This document shows, in pieces, positions 44,157 through 55,150 of a stretch of DNA of 64,000 bases. The position numbers and the translations under genes are program-made. A model generated the notes under the pieces. That model ran no database searches and had not been told where the DNA came from. It saw only the letters and a list, made by a program, of their open reading frames with translations. Numbering within the stretch: the first letter of the stretch is position 1; the number at the start of each line of letters is the position of its first letter. This DNA is from Dactylis glomerata (lineage: Eukaryota > Streptophyta > Magnoliopsida > Poales > Poaceae), in assembly GCA_007115705.1 (NCBI GenBank), contig QXEO01000236.1:3197434-3261433 (forward strand). Reading direction: 5' to 3'.

Positions 44157-46730
44157 AACTCCTACTCGTCCTCGAGTAGGTAAGTGATAACAAAAGTGTA
44201 ATTTTTGAGGTGACATGCACCTACACAATCTTGATCATATATGTAAGCGTTGTGAGCTGGGATCAAAAGAACTTAAAACATGGGCATGAAAGACATAATC
44301 TTGATAGAAGAAACTTAGCAACCATGTTATAACATAAAAATAAACACAAACAAAAGATCATGAATAATGAAACAATGAAAGTCAAACGTGTGTTCAAATC
44401 ATATGGAAAAACATAGTAAATGGTTTTCAGCTTGTCCTTCATGGAGAGCAAAACATAAATGCATAGGACACCTTCAAGTTTAAGAGGGCGACTAGATACA
44501 AATAATTTAAGAACAAGTGAAACCATGATCATGAATCAATCAATGAAAACTTTGGGACAATGCACATTATACTCAGAATGACAACTATGCTCTCTTAATG
44601 GTGCATAAAGATAGAAGGTGGTGACTCAACATAAAAGTAAAAGAAAGGCCCTTCGCGGAGGGAAGCAGTGATTAAACATGTGCTAGAGCTTTTCATTTGT
44701 AAAACAGAGAGATAAAAATTGGTTTTGAGAGGTGGTTGCTTTTGTCAACGACTGGCAATGGGGTTCTTACTATCTTCCATACAAAAATGAAGCAAGTTTT
44801 TGAGAGAGAGATTGACACTTTTGTGCTCTTTTTTATAAAGCTTGGCACTCCTCCCCACCTTTTTTCCTTTCTCAAACCATGGCTAACCGATTCCATCGGG
44901 TGCCCAGCAACATTCACATACCATGGAGGAGTGCCTTTCTTCTTCTTTTTTTCTTTTTTTTTCTTTTTGGAATAAGACAATATGGAAGATAGCAAATCCG
45001 ACCACTACGTCACCATGAGCTGAAAACAGTGTCACAAAATGAGTAGTATATTGAAGGTTTTTTGAAAGGTAGCACATGAAAATTTACTTGGAATGGCTTG
45101 CAAATACCATGCATAGGAATTTATAGTGGATACAATGGCAAACTTGGTTTTTAGGAGTTGGATGCACGAGTAGAGCTCATACTCAGTACAAAATGAGGGC
45201 TAGCAAAAGACTGGGAGCGACCAACTAAGAGAGCAATAACGGCCATAATCATGCATAGCGACAAAACATCATTGAAAGAAGCATAAAGTGATATCACAAA
45301 TCAAAAACCAAATGATCATAGAGGCTATAGGCGACTTATTTTGTAGTCAACATGGTGTAAGCATGTGCCAAGTCAACCCAAATAAAGCATCAAAGGAGAA
45401 AACCAAATAAATGCTTCCATATAATAAAAATAACGCATGATTTTTTCAAAGGCTCATTAAGCAATCTCAGTCATTTGAGACAAGTCATGCTACAACAAAA
45501 ATCACTAAGCATACTATCAGAAAGACATCAAGCACGACATGCAAAAGCCTTGGCCATAGTCTACACAAGATCCATTTTGTACCACTTTTTTGCATGAAAC
45601 TTTTCTATTTTCCAACACCATTCAAACCTTTTTTAGGAAACTCTTTTGAGGAAAACCAACATATACCAGAGGTTCAAATACACCTTGATGCAAAGATAAA
45701 ACAAGATCTAAACAAAAATCAAGGCGAAAAATGCAAGCTAAACGCAGTAGCAGAAAAAGAGAACACTCATTGAACGATAAGAGTGAAAACTAGAGTGTTC
45801 GTGGCAAATGAAAAGCGAGTTCATCTCCTCCAAAAGAAACATGATGTGATCTAAACATTTATTGCAGCAAACAAAACAAAAGAAAACTGAAAACAAAAGC
45901 AACTGATGCTCCAAGAAAAACGCATAGTGCATGAAGCAATAAAAATATAGTGTCTTGAAAGGTGACCTGATTTTTGCCGATGAAGAAGGGGGTGCCTCGG
46001 GGGCATCCCCAAGCTTTGACGCTTGTACTTATTGGATATTTCTTGGGGTGATGCATGGGCATCCCCAAGCTTGAGCTTTTGTCCATTCTTCAACTCATCT
46101 CATCATTCTCCAATCCCTACACTTGAAAACTTCCTTCATACAAAACTAAACACAAATCTATTAGCAACATTAGTGTAAGCATATCATATAATCAACCTCT
46201 TTTGCTTCAGGTTTCAACCTAAAACCACCACATATAAATTATATACTACTGTAGCAACTTCCCCAAAAGTTCCGTGATCAAAAGAACTCAAAAAGAAAAC
46301 GATAAAGCGGCAAAAACGAATAGTGGCAGAAATCTGTCAAAACAGAATAGCTGATAAAGGCCGATTTTTTAAAGGGTTTTCTGTTGCTCAAATCAAAAAG
46401 TGTTCAACTAATGAAAGTTTGGATATAACCTGGGGCATATGCACAAGAAATCGCAGGTCCAAAAGATATACAGAGAATTTTCACGAATTTTTACGGTGCA
46501 GCACCGAAAACTGTTTCACGACAGCAACATCCCCAAATCTTACCTCACTCAAATTAGAGGCTTCTCTTGGAACAACAACGAAATAAAAAGGATAAGGAGC
46601 AGTTATTACAGTAGTAATAACTTCCAAGACTCAAATAAAATAAAAAGTACTGAAAATAAACAATGGGTTATCTCCCAAGAGTGCTTTTCTTTAACGCCTT
46701 TGAGCTAGGCGCAGTAATTTGCAAAGATGC
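44157..46730 (-). other. Element H interior, non-coding part
   Basis: A/T-rich DNA without a long frame. 44590-45180 matches the 3' interior of C in the same relative orientation (for example the stretch around 44648-44700). The remainder is unassigned. Two polypurine-like motifs are at about 46003 and 46059. Confidence 0.7.
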
Positions 46731-47678
46731 TCATGTGGGCGCCATATAAGAGCTTGAGGCAAAGGCGCCATATAGGAACTTAAAGCAATAGAGAGCATCA
46801 AAAAGAAAGTATGGAACACATTTAAATCTAAACCACTTCCTATTAAAAATAGTCTTGTAAAGAGATAAGTCATAAAAGCGCAAAGCAAAAAGCATAGGAA
46901 GGCAAAACAAGTACAACTTCAAGAATTGCAACATAAAGAGGGGAAACTCAATACTATTGAGATCCATCAAACCATGTTTCCCTCTCTCATAATAACTTTC
47001 AGTAGCATCATGAATAGAACTAACAATATAACTATCACATAAAGCATCCCTATCATGAGCTACATGCATAAAAGAATTAATACTCCCCACATGAACAATA
47101 GTAGTAGGAGCAGATTCAACAGAATAATTATTCTCATCACCATAATCATCAAAAATAGGAGGCATATTGTAATCATAACTAATTTTCTCCTCAAAAGTAG
47201 GTGAACTGAAAACATTATACTCATCATTGTAACCATCATAAACTAGAGAACTACTATGTCGCAAAGCATATTCATCAAACATATCATCATAAGAAGGAAC
47301 ATGGATAGCACTAATGGTACAACAATTATTAACCTTAGAATTGGTACCAAAAAGATTTTCAATATCAAAAGTAGAGTGCTTTTCCCAATCATGATCACTA
47401 ACATAGGTAACAGGCATAGGAACATCACATAGGGGAGATAAAATATCATCAGAGCAAACTTTCTCCACTAAAGCTGGGGAACTAAAAATATCATGCTTAA
47501 CAAAACCAGCTTCCCCAAGCTTAGACTTTTCTATAGCATTAGCAATAACGGTGTTCAAAGCATTCATACTAACAACACTATTAGCATGCAAATTAAGCTC
47601 CAAAGGTTTTTCAATTTTCTCTTCAAACACTTCATATCTAAACTCAGGAAAAAGACTAAAGAACTCTTTGTTTTCCAT
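46731..47678 (-). CDS. Element H 315-codon ORF of unknown function
   Basis: ATG at 47678 lies 113 nt after the primer site, in the place of gag, but no capsid signature, zinc knuckle or protease is seen. The protein is acidic and carries a diverged internal repeat: HDIFSSPALVEKVCSDD near residue 83 and YNVFSSPTFEEKISYDY near residue 155. The last 80 residues have two hydrophobic stretches (LFMLQFLKLYLFCLPMLFAL and YFLFDALYCFKFLYGAF) that could be membrane segments. The frame is undamaged over 948 nt in an element with no enzymes. It may be a remodelled gag or an accessory protein; I do not recognise the family. Confidence 0.7.
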   Translation of the reverse strand: MENKEFFSLFPEFRYEVFEEKIEKPLELNLHANSVVSMNALNTVIANAIEKSKLGEAGFVKHDIFSSPALVEKVCSDDILSPLCDVPMPVTYVSDHDWEKHSTFDIENLFGTNSKVNNCCTISAIHVPSYDDMFDEYALRHSSSLVYDGYNDEYNVFSSPTFEEKISYDYNMPPIFDDYGDENNYSVESAPTTIVHVGSINSFMHVAHDRDALCDSYIVSSIHDATESYYERGKHGLMDLNSIEFPLFMLQFLKLYLFCLPMLFALRFYDLSLYKTIFNRKWFRFKCVPYFLFDALYCFKFLYGAFASSSYMAPT

Positions 47679-47790
47679 TAAGCCTAACTAGTGAAAATAA
47701 AAACAAGAAACAAAAAGATATAATTGCAGAATCTAAAGGAAATAACTCCGAGCACTCACACAGGAGGATGCGAGTACCTTTTACCTTACC

Positions 47791-47808
47791 TCCCCGGCAA
47801 CGGCGCCA
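47791..47808 (-). other. Primer binding site of element H (tRNA-Asp)
   Basis: TGGCGCCGTTGCCGGGGA on the minus strand, 18 of 18 bases complementary to the tRNA-Asp 3' end, 10 nt inside the LTR. Confidence 0.95.
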
Positions 47809-47818
47809 GAAAAGAGCT

Positions 47819-49267
47819 TGATGTCTACACACGCTTCTGTTCTTGTAGACAGTATTGGGCCTCCAAGTGCAGAGGTTTGTAGAACAGCAGCAAGTTCCCT
47901 TAAGTGGATCACCCAAGGTTTATCGAACTCAGGGAGGAAGAGGTCAAAGTTATCCCTCTTAAGCAACCCTGCAATTACGATACAGAAAGTCTCTTGTGTC
48001 CCCAACACACCCAATACACTTGTCAGATGTATAGGTGCACTAGTTCGGCGAAGAGATAGTGAAATACAAGTAGTAGTGATGATTATGAGTAGTAAATGCA
48101 ATCTGGAATAAAAATGGCAGCAAGCAAACAAGTAACAAAATAGCAAGTAAACGGTGTGCAAAGCTTGGAAACAAGGCCTAGGGATCATAATTTCACTAGT
48201 GGACACACTCCCAACAAATATAACATAATTGAACAAATAAATAACTTCTCTTCACTATGCTACTCTGAATTACTCTCCTATTGAATAACACTAATCATTG
48301 CGTAGTGGCTACAGAAGCACCCCTTAAAGTTCATCAAGTACTTGACAAACACCGCTCATAGATATATCCAAATCAAATCACAACTCAAGATAAATATTAT
48401 TGCAACTTAGACCAAGTACTAACACGGTGCACACACTGTCAACATTACACCATGAAAGGAGGAATAGATCACTTCAATACTATCATAGTGATAATTATTC
48501 TCATAATCCATAAGAGATCATAATCGTAGCCTAGACCAAGTACCACCATGATGCACACACTGTCACCGTTACACCATGGCAGGAGGAATAGATTACTTTA
48601 ATAACACCACTAGAGTACACATAATGATGAAGAGTAGCATCTACTTATTCAACATGATACAAAGCTCACGATCACATAAAGATCACATCATGGGAGAGAG
48701 AGGTGAACCACATAGCTACCGGTAGAGCCCTCAGCCCCGGGGATGAACTACTCCCTCCTCATCATAGGAGACAGCAAGGTTGATGGAGATGGCGGTGAGG
48801 TCGATGGAGATGGCGGAGACGGCAATGGAGACCGATGGAGATGGCTCCGGGGGCACTTCCCCGTCTCGGCAGGGTGCCGGAACAGAGACTTCTGTCCCTC
48901 GAAATTCATCGTCGGCGGCGGTGGATCTACGGAACTCTTTCTGGAAAATTGCCGACTCCCTTAGGGTTTTCCGTCCCGAGGCTTTATATAGGCGAAGGGG
49001 TGTCGTCAGGGGGCTGCCAGGGGCTCCTCACACATAGGGGGCGCGGCCAGGGCCTAGGCCACGCCGCCCTGGTGTGTGGGCAGCCCCTGGCCCCCCTCCG
49101 GCTCTCGTTTGGTCCTCGTCCTTCGTCCGGGAAAAATAAGACTGGTTTGCAAATTTGATAGTTCCGGAAATCGCATAAAAACGCCACGAGTGTAACGAAA
49201 CACAAGACAAATGGTGTAAAAACAAGCATGGAGCATCAAAAATTATAGATACGTTTGAGACGTATCA
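47819..49267 (-). repeat. 5' LTR of element H, with a replaced segment
   Basis: 1449 bp. Relative to the other LTR, about 110 bp (matching roughly 43930-44035) is replaced by a short filler at 49143-49158 (GGTTTGCAAATTTGA) that also occurs at 49317-49331. Confidence 0.93.
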
Positions 49268-49329
49268 TTATGCAATCTTTGAAAGAAATATGCCCTAGAG
49301 GAAAATAATAATGGACTGGTTTGCAAATT

Positions 49330-50961
49330 TGATACGTCTCAAACGTATCTATCATTTTTGATGCTCCATGCTTGTTTATACACCATTTGCTTTGTGTTTT
49401 GTTACACTTCGTGGCGTTTTTATGCATTTTCCGGAACTAACCTACTAACGAGACGCCACAGTGCCAGTTCCCTGTTTTCTGCTGTTTTTGTGTTTCAGAA
49501 AAGCTACACAGGAAATATTCTCGGAATTGGACGAAACAAAAGCCGAACCTCCTATTTTTACTGAAGCTTTGCGAAGACCGAAGATGAGACAGAGGGGGGC
49601 CACAGGCCGGCCACACCCTAGGGTGGTGCGGCCTAGCCCTGGCCCGCGCCACCATGGGGTGAGGCCGCCTAGCCCACCTCCTGACGCCGCCCTTCCGCCT
49701 ATATATTCCCCTCGACGGGAAAAACCTAAGCCCCGATTAATTTTCCTTGAAACATACTGCAAGCCGCCTCCATCGTCGACGCGAGATCAGGAGGATCCAG
49801 GAGCTCTTCCCGACACCCTGCCGGAGAGGGGAATCCCTGCCAGAGGCCTTCTCCACCACCATGGTCACCTCCGGAGTGATGTGTGAGTAGTCTACCTTGG
49901 ACTACGGGTCCATAGCACTAGCTAGATGGTCATCTCCTCCACCATGTGCTTCATGTTTAGATCTTGTGGGCTGCCCTACATGATCAAGATCTTCTTTGTG
50001 TAATTCTACATGTTGTGTTTGTTGGGATCCTATGAGTATTGGTACTATGTCAAGTTGATGTGCTGAATTATTATCTTTATATTACCTCTATGTTGTTTAT
50101 GATCTTGCATGCTCTCTGTTGCTAGTAGATATCTTGGCCGAGTAGATGCTAGTGACTCCAAGAGGGAGTATTTATGCTCGATAGTTGGGTTCATGCCTCT
50201 AGTAATCTGGGGTGTGACAGAAACCTCTAAGGTTGTAGATGTGATGTTGCCACTAGGGAGAAAACAACATTCTTGTGTCAAGGAGATTTGCATTGTTTAC
50301 ATTACACACTTTTGTTAAGGTGATAATCTATTGCTTGCAACTTAATACCCAATGGTTGCTTGGACGACATCCGGAGGGTGGATTATTAGTCATAGATGCA
50401 GTTGGATTGCGGTCTATGTATTTTGTCGTAATGCCCAGAGTGAATCTCATAGTGATCCTCATGACATATGTACGTTATCTTTATTCTATCAATTGTCCAA
50501 CTGTAATTTGTTTACCCAGCATGTTGTTATTTATCTTATGGAGAGACACCACTAGTGAACTGTGGACCCCGGTCCAATTTCCTTTACATTGCTATTACCG
50601 TTTACTTTTACTCACACTGTTTACTTTCTAGCATACTATTACCTTTTACCACTCGATACACTTAATCCTTTGTTTACAGCAAACTGGTGAGATTGATAAC
50701 CTCATCGTAAGTTGGGGAAAAGTACTTGGTTGTGTTGTGTGCAGGTTCTACGTTGCTGCTGGTGCAAAGCAAAGCCCTGGACGAGGCGCCTTATAAATTA
50801 TCCGAACCTGTCACGAAGCTAGCGAGCATCAACCTTCTGAAGTTTGGCTTTCTCCTACTGGTTCGATAAACCTTGGTTTCACAACTGAGGGAAGACTTGT
50901 TGCTGTGCTCATCATAACTTCCTCTTGGGGTTCCCAACGGGGTGTTATCTACACGCCATCG
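49330..50961 (+). mobile_element. Solo LTR I (gypsy) with TSD aaatt
   Basis: 1632 bp, TGATACGTCT...ACGCCATCG (terminal CA changed to CG). TSD aaatt at 49325-49329 and 50962-50966. Same family as solo LTR J in B (4317-5970). TATATATT at about 49700 after a GC inverted repeat at about 49622-49660. Confidence 0.88.
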
Positions 50962-51577
50962 AAATTTCATATGGTTCATAATAAGTTTGTAACTTAATCC
51001 TTAGACCGTGAGGTTATATTTAATCACTATTTCCGGTGGAAGCTTTGATTGCATCAACCGTCACACCATAGCAGGGTGACTAAAAAGGTGTCTCTTGGGT
51101 TTCCAAAGGGGTAGGTTGAGGCATATAGACCAAGAGCGGGATTTTCTCATCTGCATGATGGATATGATACTCTGGGCCCACTCAGTGAGAATACATCAAA
51201 GTTGCACAGCATGTGACTAGGTCACGGAGATGGATTATCACGGTACGAGTAAACAACAATAGACGGTAATAAGATCGAACGAGGTATTGGGAATATCGAC
51301 GATCAGATCTTAGGTTATGCTAGTATCAGTGGAGCAAAGGGAAAGGTACATTGATGTTTACTGTTCAACGATTAAACAAACTTTGTAGAATGCATAGGGG
51401 TCATCACGGATCTCCAGATCTGATTGATGATCATTTACCGGAGAGAGTTCTCGGTAATGTCTATATTGTTCTTGAACCATCCGGTAACACATTTAAGGGA
51501 TCTCGATGCTCGAGATGGTTTGGTAATATTCGGAAACGTCGTGTGATGATTTATGAGAGAGGGAATAGTTCAACTAA

Positions 51578-51682
51578 AGTCCGAAATAGTTTCGGCGGAT
51601 TCCGAAATAGTTTCAGTGGAGTCTGAAATAGTTTCGGTGGAGTTTGAAAGGGTTTCGATGAAGTCCGGAAGTGTTTCGGAGT
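51578..51682 (+). repeat. Five 21-bp tandem repeats with a CCGAAA-TAG-TTTCGG core in LTR K
   Basis: Units begin at 51578, 51599, 51620, 51641 and 51662, each exactly 21 bp. Unit 1 contains the hyphenated palindrome CCGAAATAGTTTCGG; later units decay. Located upstream of the TATA box at 51957. Confidence 0.88.
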
Positions 51683-52125
51683 GACGGAGAATTAATTATG
51701 AGTTAATTGATATTAATTAAATGAATTAATATTAATTAAATAATTAATAAATATGAAAACACCTAATGGGCCTATTTTCAGAAAGAGTCCCATCAAGGGA
51801 AGGAAGAGAGGGGGCGCCTTGGGCCCTGGCCCAGGCCGGCCAGGGTTAAGGTTTTGGGGGCCGGCTTGGCCGGCCCCAGCCCAGCCGCCGTCGCCCTCCT
51901 CTCCCTCTTGGTCGCCGCCCTAGGTGCCTTGGGAGAGGGGCAAGGGTGCACCCCCCTATATAAAGAGGGGTCCCAGGAGAGGAGAGTACAACACAACTCC
52001 ATGAGCCCCTCCTCCCTAGCCGCCGCCCTCCACCTGGCCGCCGGCCACCTCCACCTCTCTCTCTCCCTCCCGTGTGACCTCCCAAAGGGCTGTGTAGGAG
52101 AGAGATCTCACCACTTCTGCACGCC

Positions 52126-52195
52126 GTCGTCGGTTTCTCATGACTTATTTTCCCTTTCATTATGATCTTTCTGTCGTTGGTTTCTCATGACTTAT
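52126..52195 (+). repeat. Two copies of a 23-nt repeat at the end of LTR K
   Basis: 52126-52148 and 52173-52195 (CGGTTTCTCATGACTTAT core) differ by one base. The similarity to Angela-type LTRs ends here, so this may be a deletion or repair junction. Confidence 0.6.
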
Positions 52196-52879
52196 GCTCC
52201 AGCTTGAGTCGATGCAGTTCACATACATTGGTAGACGAGAATAGACTTTGAGATTGACTTACCACACACATATTTCTGTACCGCAGGTAATACCTTGTCT
52301 CTTGCTTTGCATACGCAACAAATAGAATTTTATATTTGCTGCGGTTCATTTTCCAGTTACTTTTGATACATGTTTGTTAGTATCGTTGGTGTGCAAGGGT
52401 CGACTATATAGTTAAGAATTATTCTAGATGAATATGTATTTTGAAAATCAAAACTACCATAGCATGGTTTTCTTGAAAGAAAAAAACTACCATAGCATGT
52501 CATTCATTGCTTGGTAAATGACATCTATCTTTCTTCTTTGCATCTGGCAATATATGTGGTTTCATTTACATATTCCTACCGTTCTCATAAAGTATATTCT
52601 TTTCCTCCTCAGGTTACAACTTACATAGAATACAGATATAACAGTTTGCACATATGCCTTCCTATTGATTTTACTTTTCCATTGGTGTATTGGACTTCTG
52701 TTGCTTATAGTGAGGTGTCCTGCTGGTGGAGATGGTGGAGCTGAAAATGTGAACACATGATACAGGTGATTTCAATTTATCTTTTTGCTATTTGTATATC
52801 TTGTTCGATTACTTAATTAGCCTTCTTGCATCCCCACAAAAGCATAGCTATGAGTTGGATACTAACTCTTCTGCTTTCT

Positions 52880-53105
52880 AGCCCATGAGCCTCTTATGCA
52901 CATGGTACAGAAATTAAATCTTGAAAATTTGCTAATTCTGGAAGTTCAGTATTTGCCTCTGATGGGGTTTTTGATGATCCGATTCACCATTCTATTAGTC
53001 TGTACTGTTACGATATGTCCCTCTCTAGGAATTACGATATGTCCCTCTCTAGGAATAAGCTCGAGAGCATGTCAACAATAGAAGGGGAATGTGTGGCAAT
53101 ACAAA
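52880..53105 (+). pseudogene. Exon-like fragment of an unidentified gene
   Basis: In one frame the DNA reads as a plausible globular protein piece (KFANSGSSVFASDG, then FDDPIHHSISLYCYDMSLS, then IEGECVAIQTNYY) with one stop near its start. A 24-bp tandem duplication (about 53011-53058) repeats the peptide YDMSLSRN. Neighbouring DNA has AG/GT boundaries consistent with introns. Could be a decayed host gene or a captured fragment. I do not recognise the family. Confidence 0.35.
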
Positions 53106-53283
53106 CTAATTATTATTCTACCTCTATCGCTAGGATGATGTTAGTTTGCCTCATAATACAGGGATGACTCAGCTTTCTATAGCACTGATGGTAAAGTTGT
53201 GTTGTTGGAATCATACAAAAATATTGCTTCTCTATAAGGGAGTATTGCAAATTGGTTTGACCGATGACATTAATTGCTCTGCA

Positions 53284-53359
53284 GGTATCTAGACTTAATT
53301 TTCGGGTTGCCGAGCCGCACAAAATGGCTATCTACCGCATGTTCCGCTGTTCTTGAATG
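53284..53359 (+). pseudogene. Possible terminal exon
   Basis: After a TCTGCAG acceptor-like site the frame reads RLNFRVAEPHKMAIY to a stop at about 53359, followed by a long T-rich stretch that looks like a 3' untranslated region. It could belong with the fragment at 52880-53105. Low confidence; no family recognised. Confidence 0.3.
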
Positions 53360-54384
53360 GTGTGGCCTGTGATGGTGTCGACACTGAGTCCTCTATGGCA
53401 GTACTATGTTGGTTCTTTCGTATTGTATGCCTTGGTTTTAAGTTAAGTGGACTTGTAGGATTTTAATCGTGTAATTTGTGAAGTTCTCTGTGTCGCGCTA
53501 CGGTACCTATTGTATGTAGGCCACTTTGCATGCTTAGTCACTCGTGGACTTGCTTCTATTAATGGTTGACTCTGGCAGTTAATTAGTAGTGTCTTGTCCA
53601 TCTGCTTTATGACTCTACAACATTATGGTCCACTACATGGTATCCCAGCTTTGGATTTCTGCTACTGATACACAAAGCTGAGTTTAGATCAAGCACTGGG
53701 TTATCAAATCTGGTGTTGCTTATCCGAGAGTATCTGGTGTTGCTTATCCAGTAGTGTATTAGTACGTGTGACGGTAGTGTAATGCGTTTCAGACGCAGCA
53801 AAAGGCCTTGGTAAACACACTGTTGAGAAATTATCAGGATTCGAGATAATCCCTTCCGACCCCTCAAATGCACTCGTATACACTACAAGTAACAAGGTCT
53901 TAGCGGGATAGAAGTGTCCTACAAATCTTAACACCATGCATGCGAAACAAACACACAAAGGTCCCGATTGGACAATGCATACTTGCTTAGTATTCAAATA
54001 ATGCACATAAACTGAAATGAACTACTCCAACTCAAAGTTAGAATAAGAGCATTCGATTGTTCAGTAACTTGGCATATCTTTACCATAGCTGAGCTCGTTA
54101 GACAATGACGTACCGTGTCCTCCAGAGAACTGGAACATATTCCAACTCAAAGTAATGTTGCGTGACTGGTATCAGACTCAGTTAGCCACAGCCATCCCAT
54201 CCACCCCCTTGAGCTCATCCTACCGGCCTGGAACTGAGAGTGGAGGTTCTTCCCCTCTGGCGCCGGCAGCCTCACCACCACAACTATATTCTTGTGCTCT
54301 GTTTTGAGTGTGTTTTAAGGAAAACAGCAGGAGTCTGTTTTGGACTTTATCAAGTCTCAAACAAAGCTTAAATCGGATTTGAGT
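53360..54384. other. Unassigned intergenic DNA
   Basis: No convincing frame. A short direct repeat ATCTGGTGTTGCTTATCC occurs at 53708-53725 and 53732-53749. The minus strand at about 54210-54300 is GC-rich with brief open frames, which could be a decayed exon. Nothing can be named. Confidence 0.4.
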
Positions 54385-54850
54385 TTAGGAATAGAACGTT
54401 AAACAATCTACGTGATCAACAAAATTACGTCTAGCAAGCACGTGAGCAGCCTCATTAGCCTCCCTATTAAAGTGTTCGAAGATAATTTCCGAAACCACTT
54501 AGTTAGCAATCTGCAATCGTCAAAGATTGCCGCCGCCGACGTCGCCGTAAAACCACCAACTAGCATGGTTTGAATGAATTGCAGCAGATTGTGCAATGAA
54601 TCTGTTACCACCAAGTTGCTAGGCTGAGCTAAACCGCTCCCTTAGTGCATATGCTTTCGCCATAAAAGAATCTGTCACAAAATGGGTCTCTTTGCAACTA
54701 GAAATAAAAAAAAATCCCATTACAATCACGAGCGAGTGCACCCATACCTCATTTACCTTAATCAATATCATGTATGCAGCGTCGACGTTAATTTTGATAG
54801 TACCTTTGGGAGGTGGTTGTGACCAGGATTCTTTCTTCGATCTCCAATAG
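54385..54850 (-). pseudogene. LINE-type RNase H (RVT_3) remnant
   Basis: On the minus strand from about 54850 the frame reads SWSQPPPKGTIKINVDAA, the standard start of the RNase H domain attached to plant non-LTR reverse transcriptases. Further on it shows FMAKAYALREGLA, then AAAIFDDCRLL and FEHFNREANEAAHVLARR before a stop at 54385-54387. The pieces are in different frames with stops between, so the copy is dead. Probably the 3' end of a decayed LINE or of a related RNase H-like gene. It is cut off upstream by element M at 54851. Confidence 0.75.
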
Positions 54851-55150
54851 TTAGGGCATCTCTAGCGGCCCGGTGCATACAGACAACGGCCGTTCGTTTT
54901 CGTCTGAAAATGACCGGGGCCAGGAAAAATCCAGCCCAGCGGCCTGACGCATTTTGACTGGCATGTCTGTGGCGACGCAAATAGGACCCAAATTTGGGCA
55001 TGGAATGCATCACCGCGGACAACGCGAGGCGTCCGTGCGCTGTCCTTCCTGATAGTGGCTGGCCCCCGGCAGTAGCGCCAATATCACTTCCCCTCTTGCC
55101 TCTCGATGCAAAATTTCGCCCGCGCCTAGGCAAAAGCCCTCCTGCTGCCG

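Larger units (their letters stand above)
42599..49267 (-). mobile_element. Element H: non-autonomous gypsy-type element with TSD ttatg
   Basis: LTRs at 42599-44142 and 47819-49267 (TGATACGTCT...GTAGACATCA on the minus strand) are flanked by ttatg at 42594-42598 and 49268-49272. It has a perfect tRNA-Asp primer site and a polypurine tract, but the 3.7-kb interior has only one 315-codon ORF and no protease, RT or integrase. Its 3' interior (44590-45180) matches C's 3' interior (7651-8280), so it probably depends on an Athila-type relative. Confidence 0.92.
49280..52125 (+). mobile_element. LTR K: broken Angela-like copia LTR, interrupted by solo LTR I
   Basis: It starts TGAAAGAAATATGCCCTAGAGG at 49280, the usual Angela-type LTR start. 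After solo LTR I it resumes with text similar to D's LTR in layout: TCTGGGCCCACTC near 51169, then the CCGAAATAGTTTCGG repeats, TATATAAA at 51957-51964 and a CT-rich leader. No 3' terminus, primer site or interior was found; it fades out near a 23-nt repeat at 52126. A truncated LTR or solo LTR remnant. Confidence 0.7.

Noticed and set aside
47791..47808. tRNA-Asp similarity as a tRNA gene
   Set aside because: Only the 18 nt of the 3' end are present, directly inside an LTR: a primer binding site.
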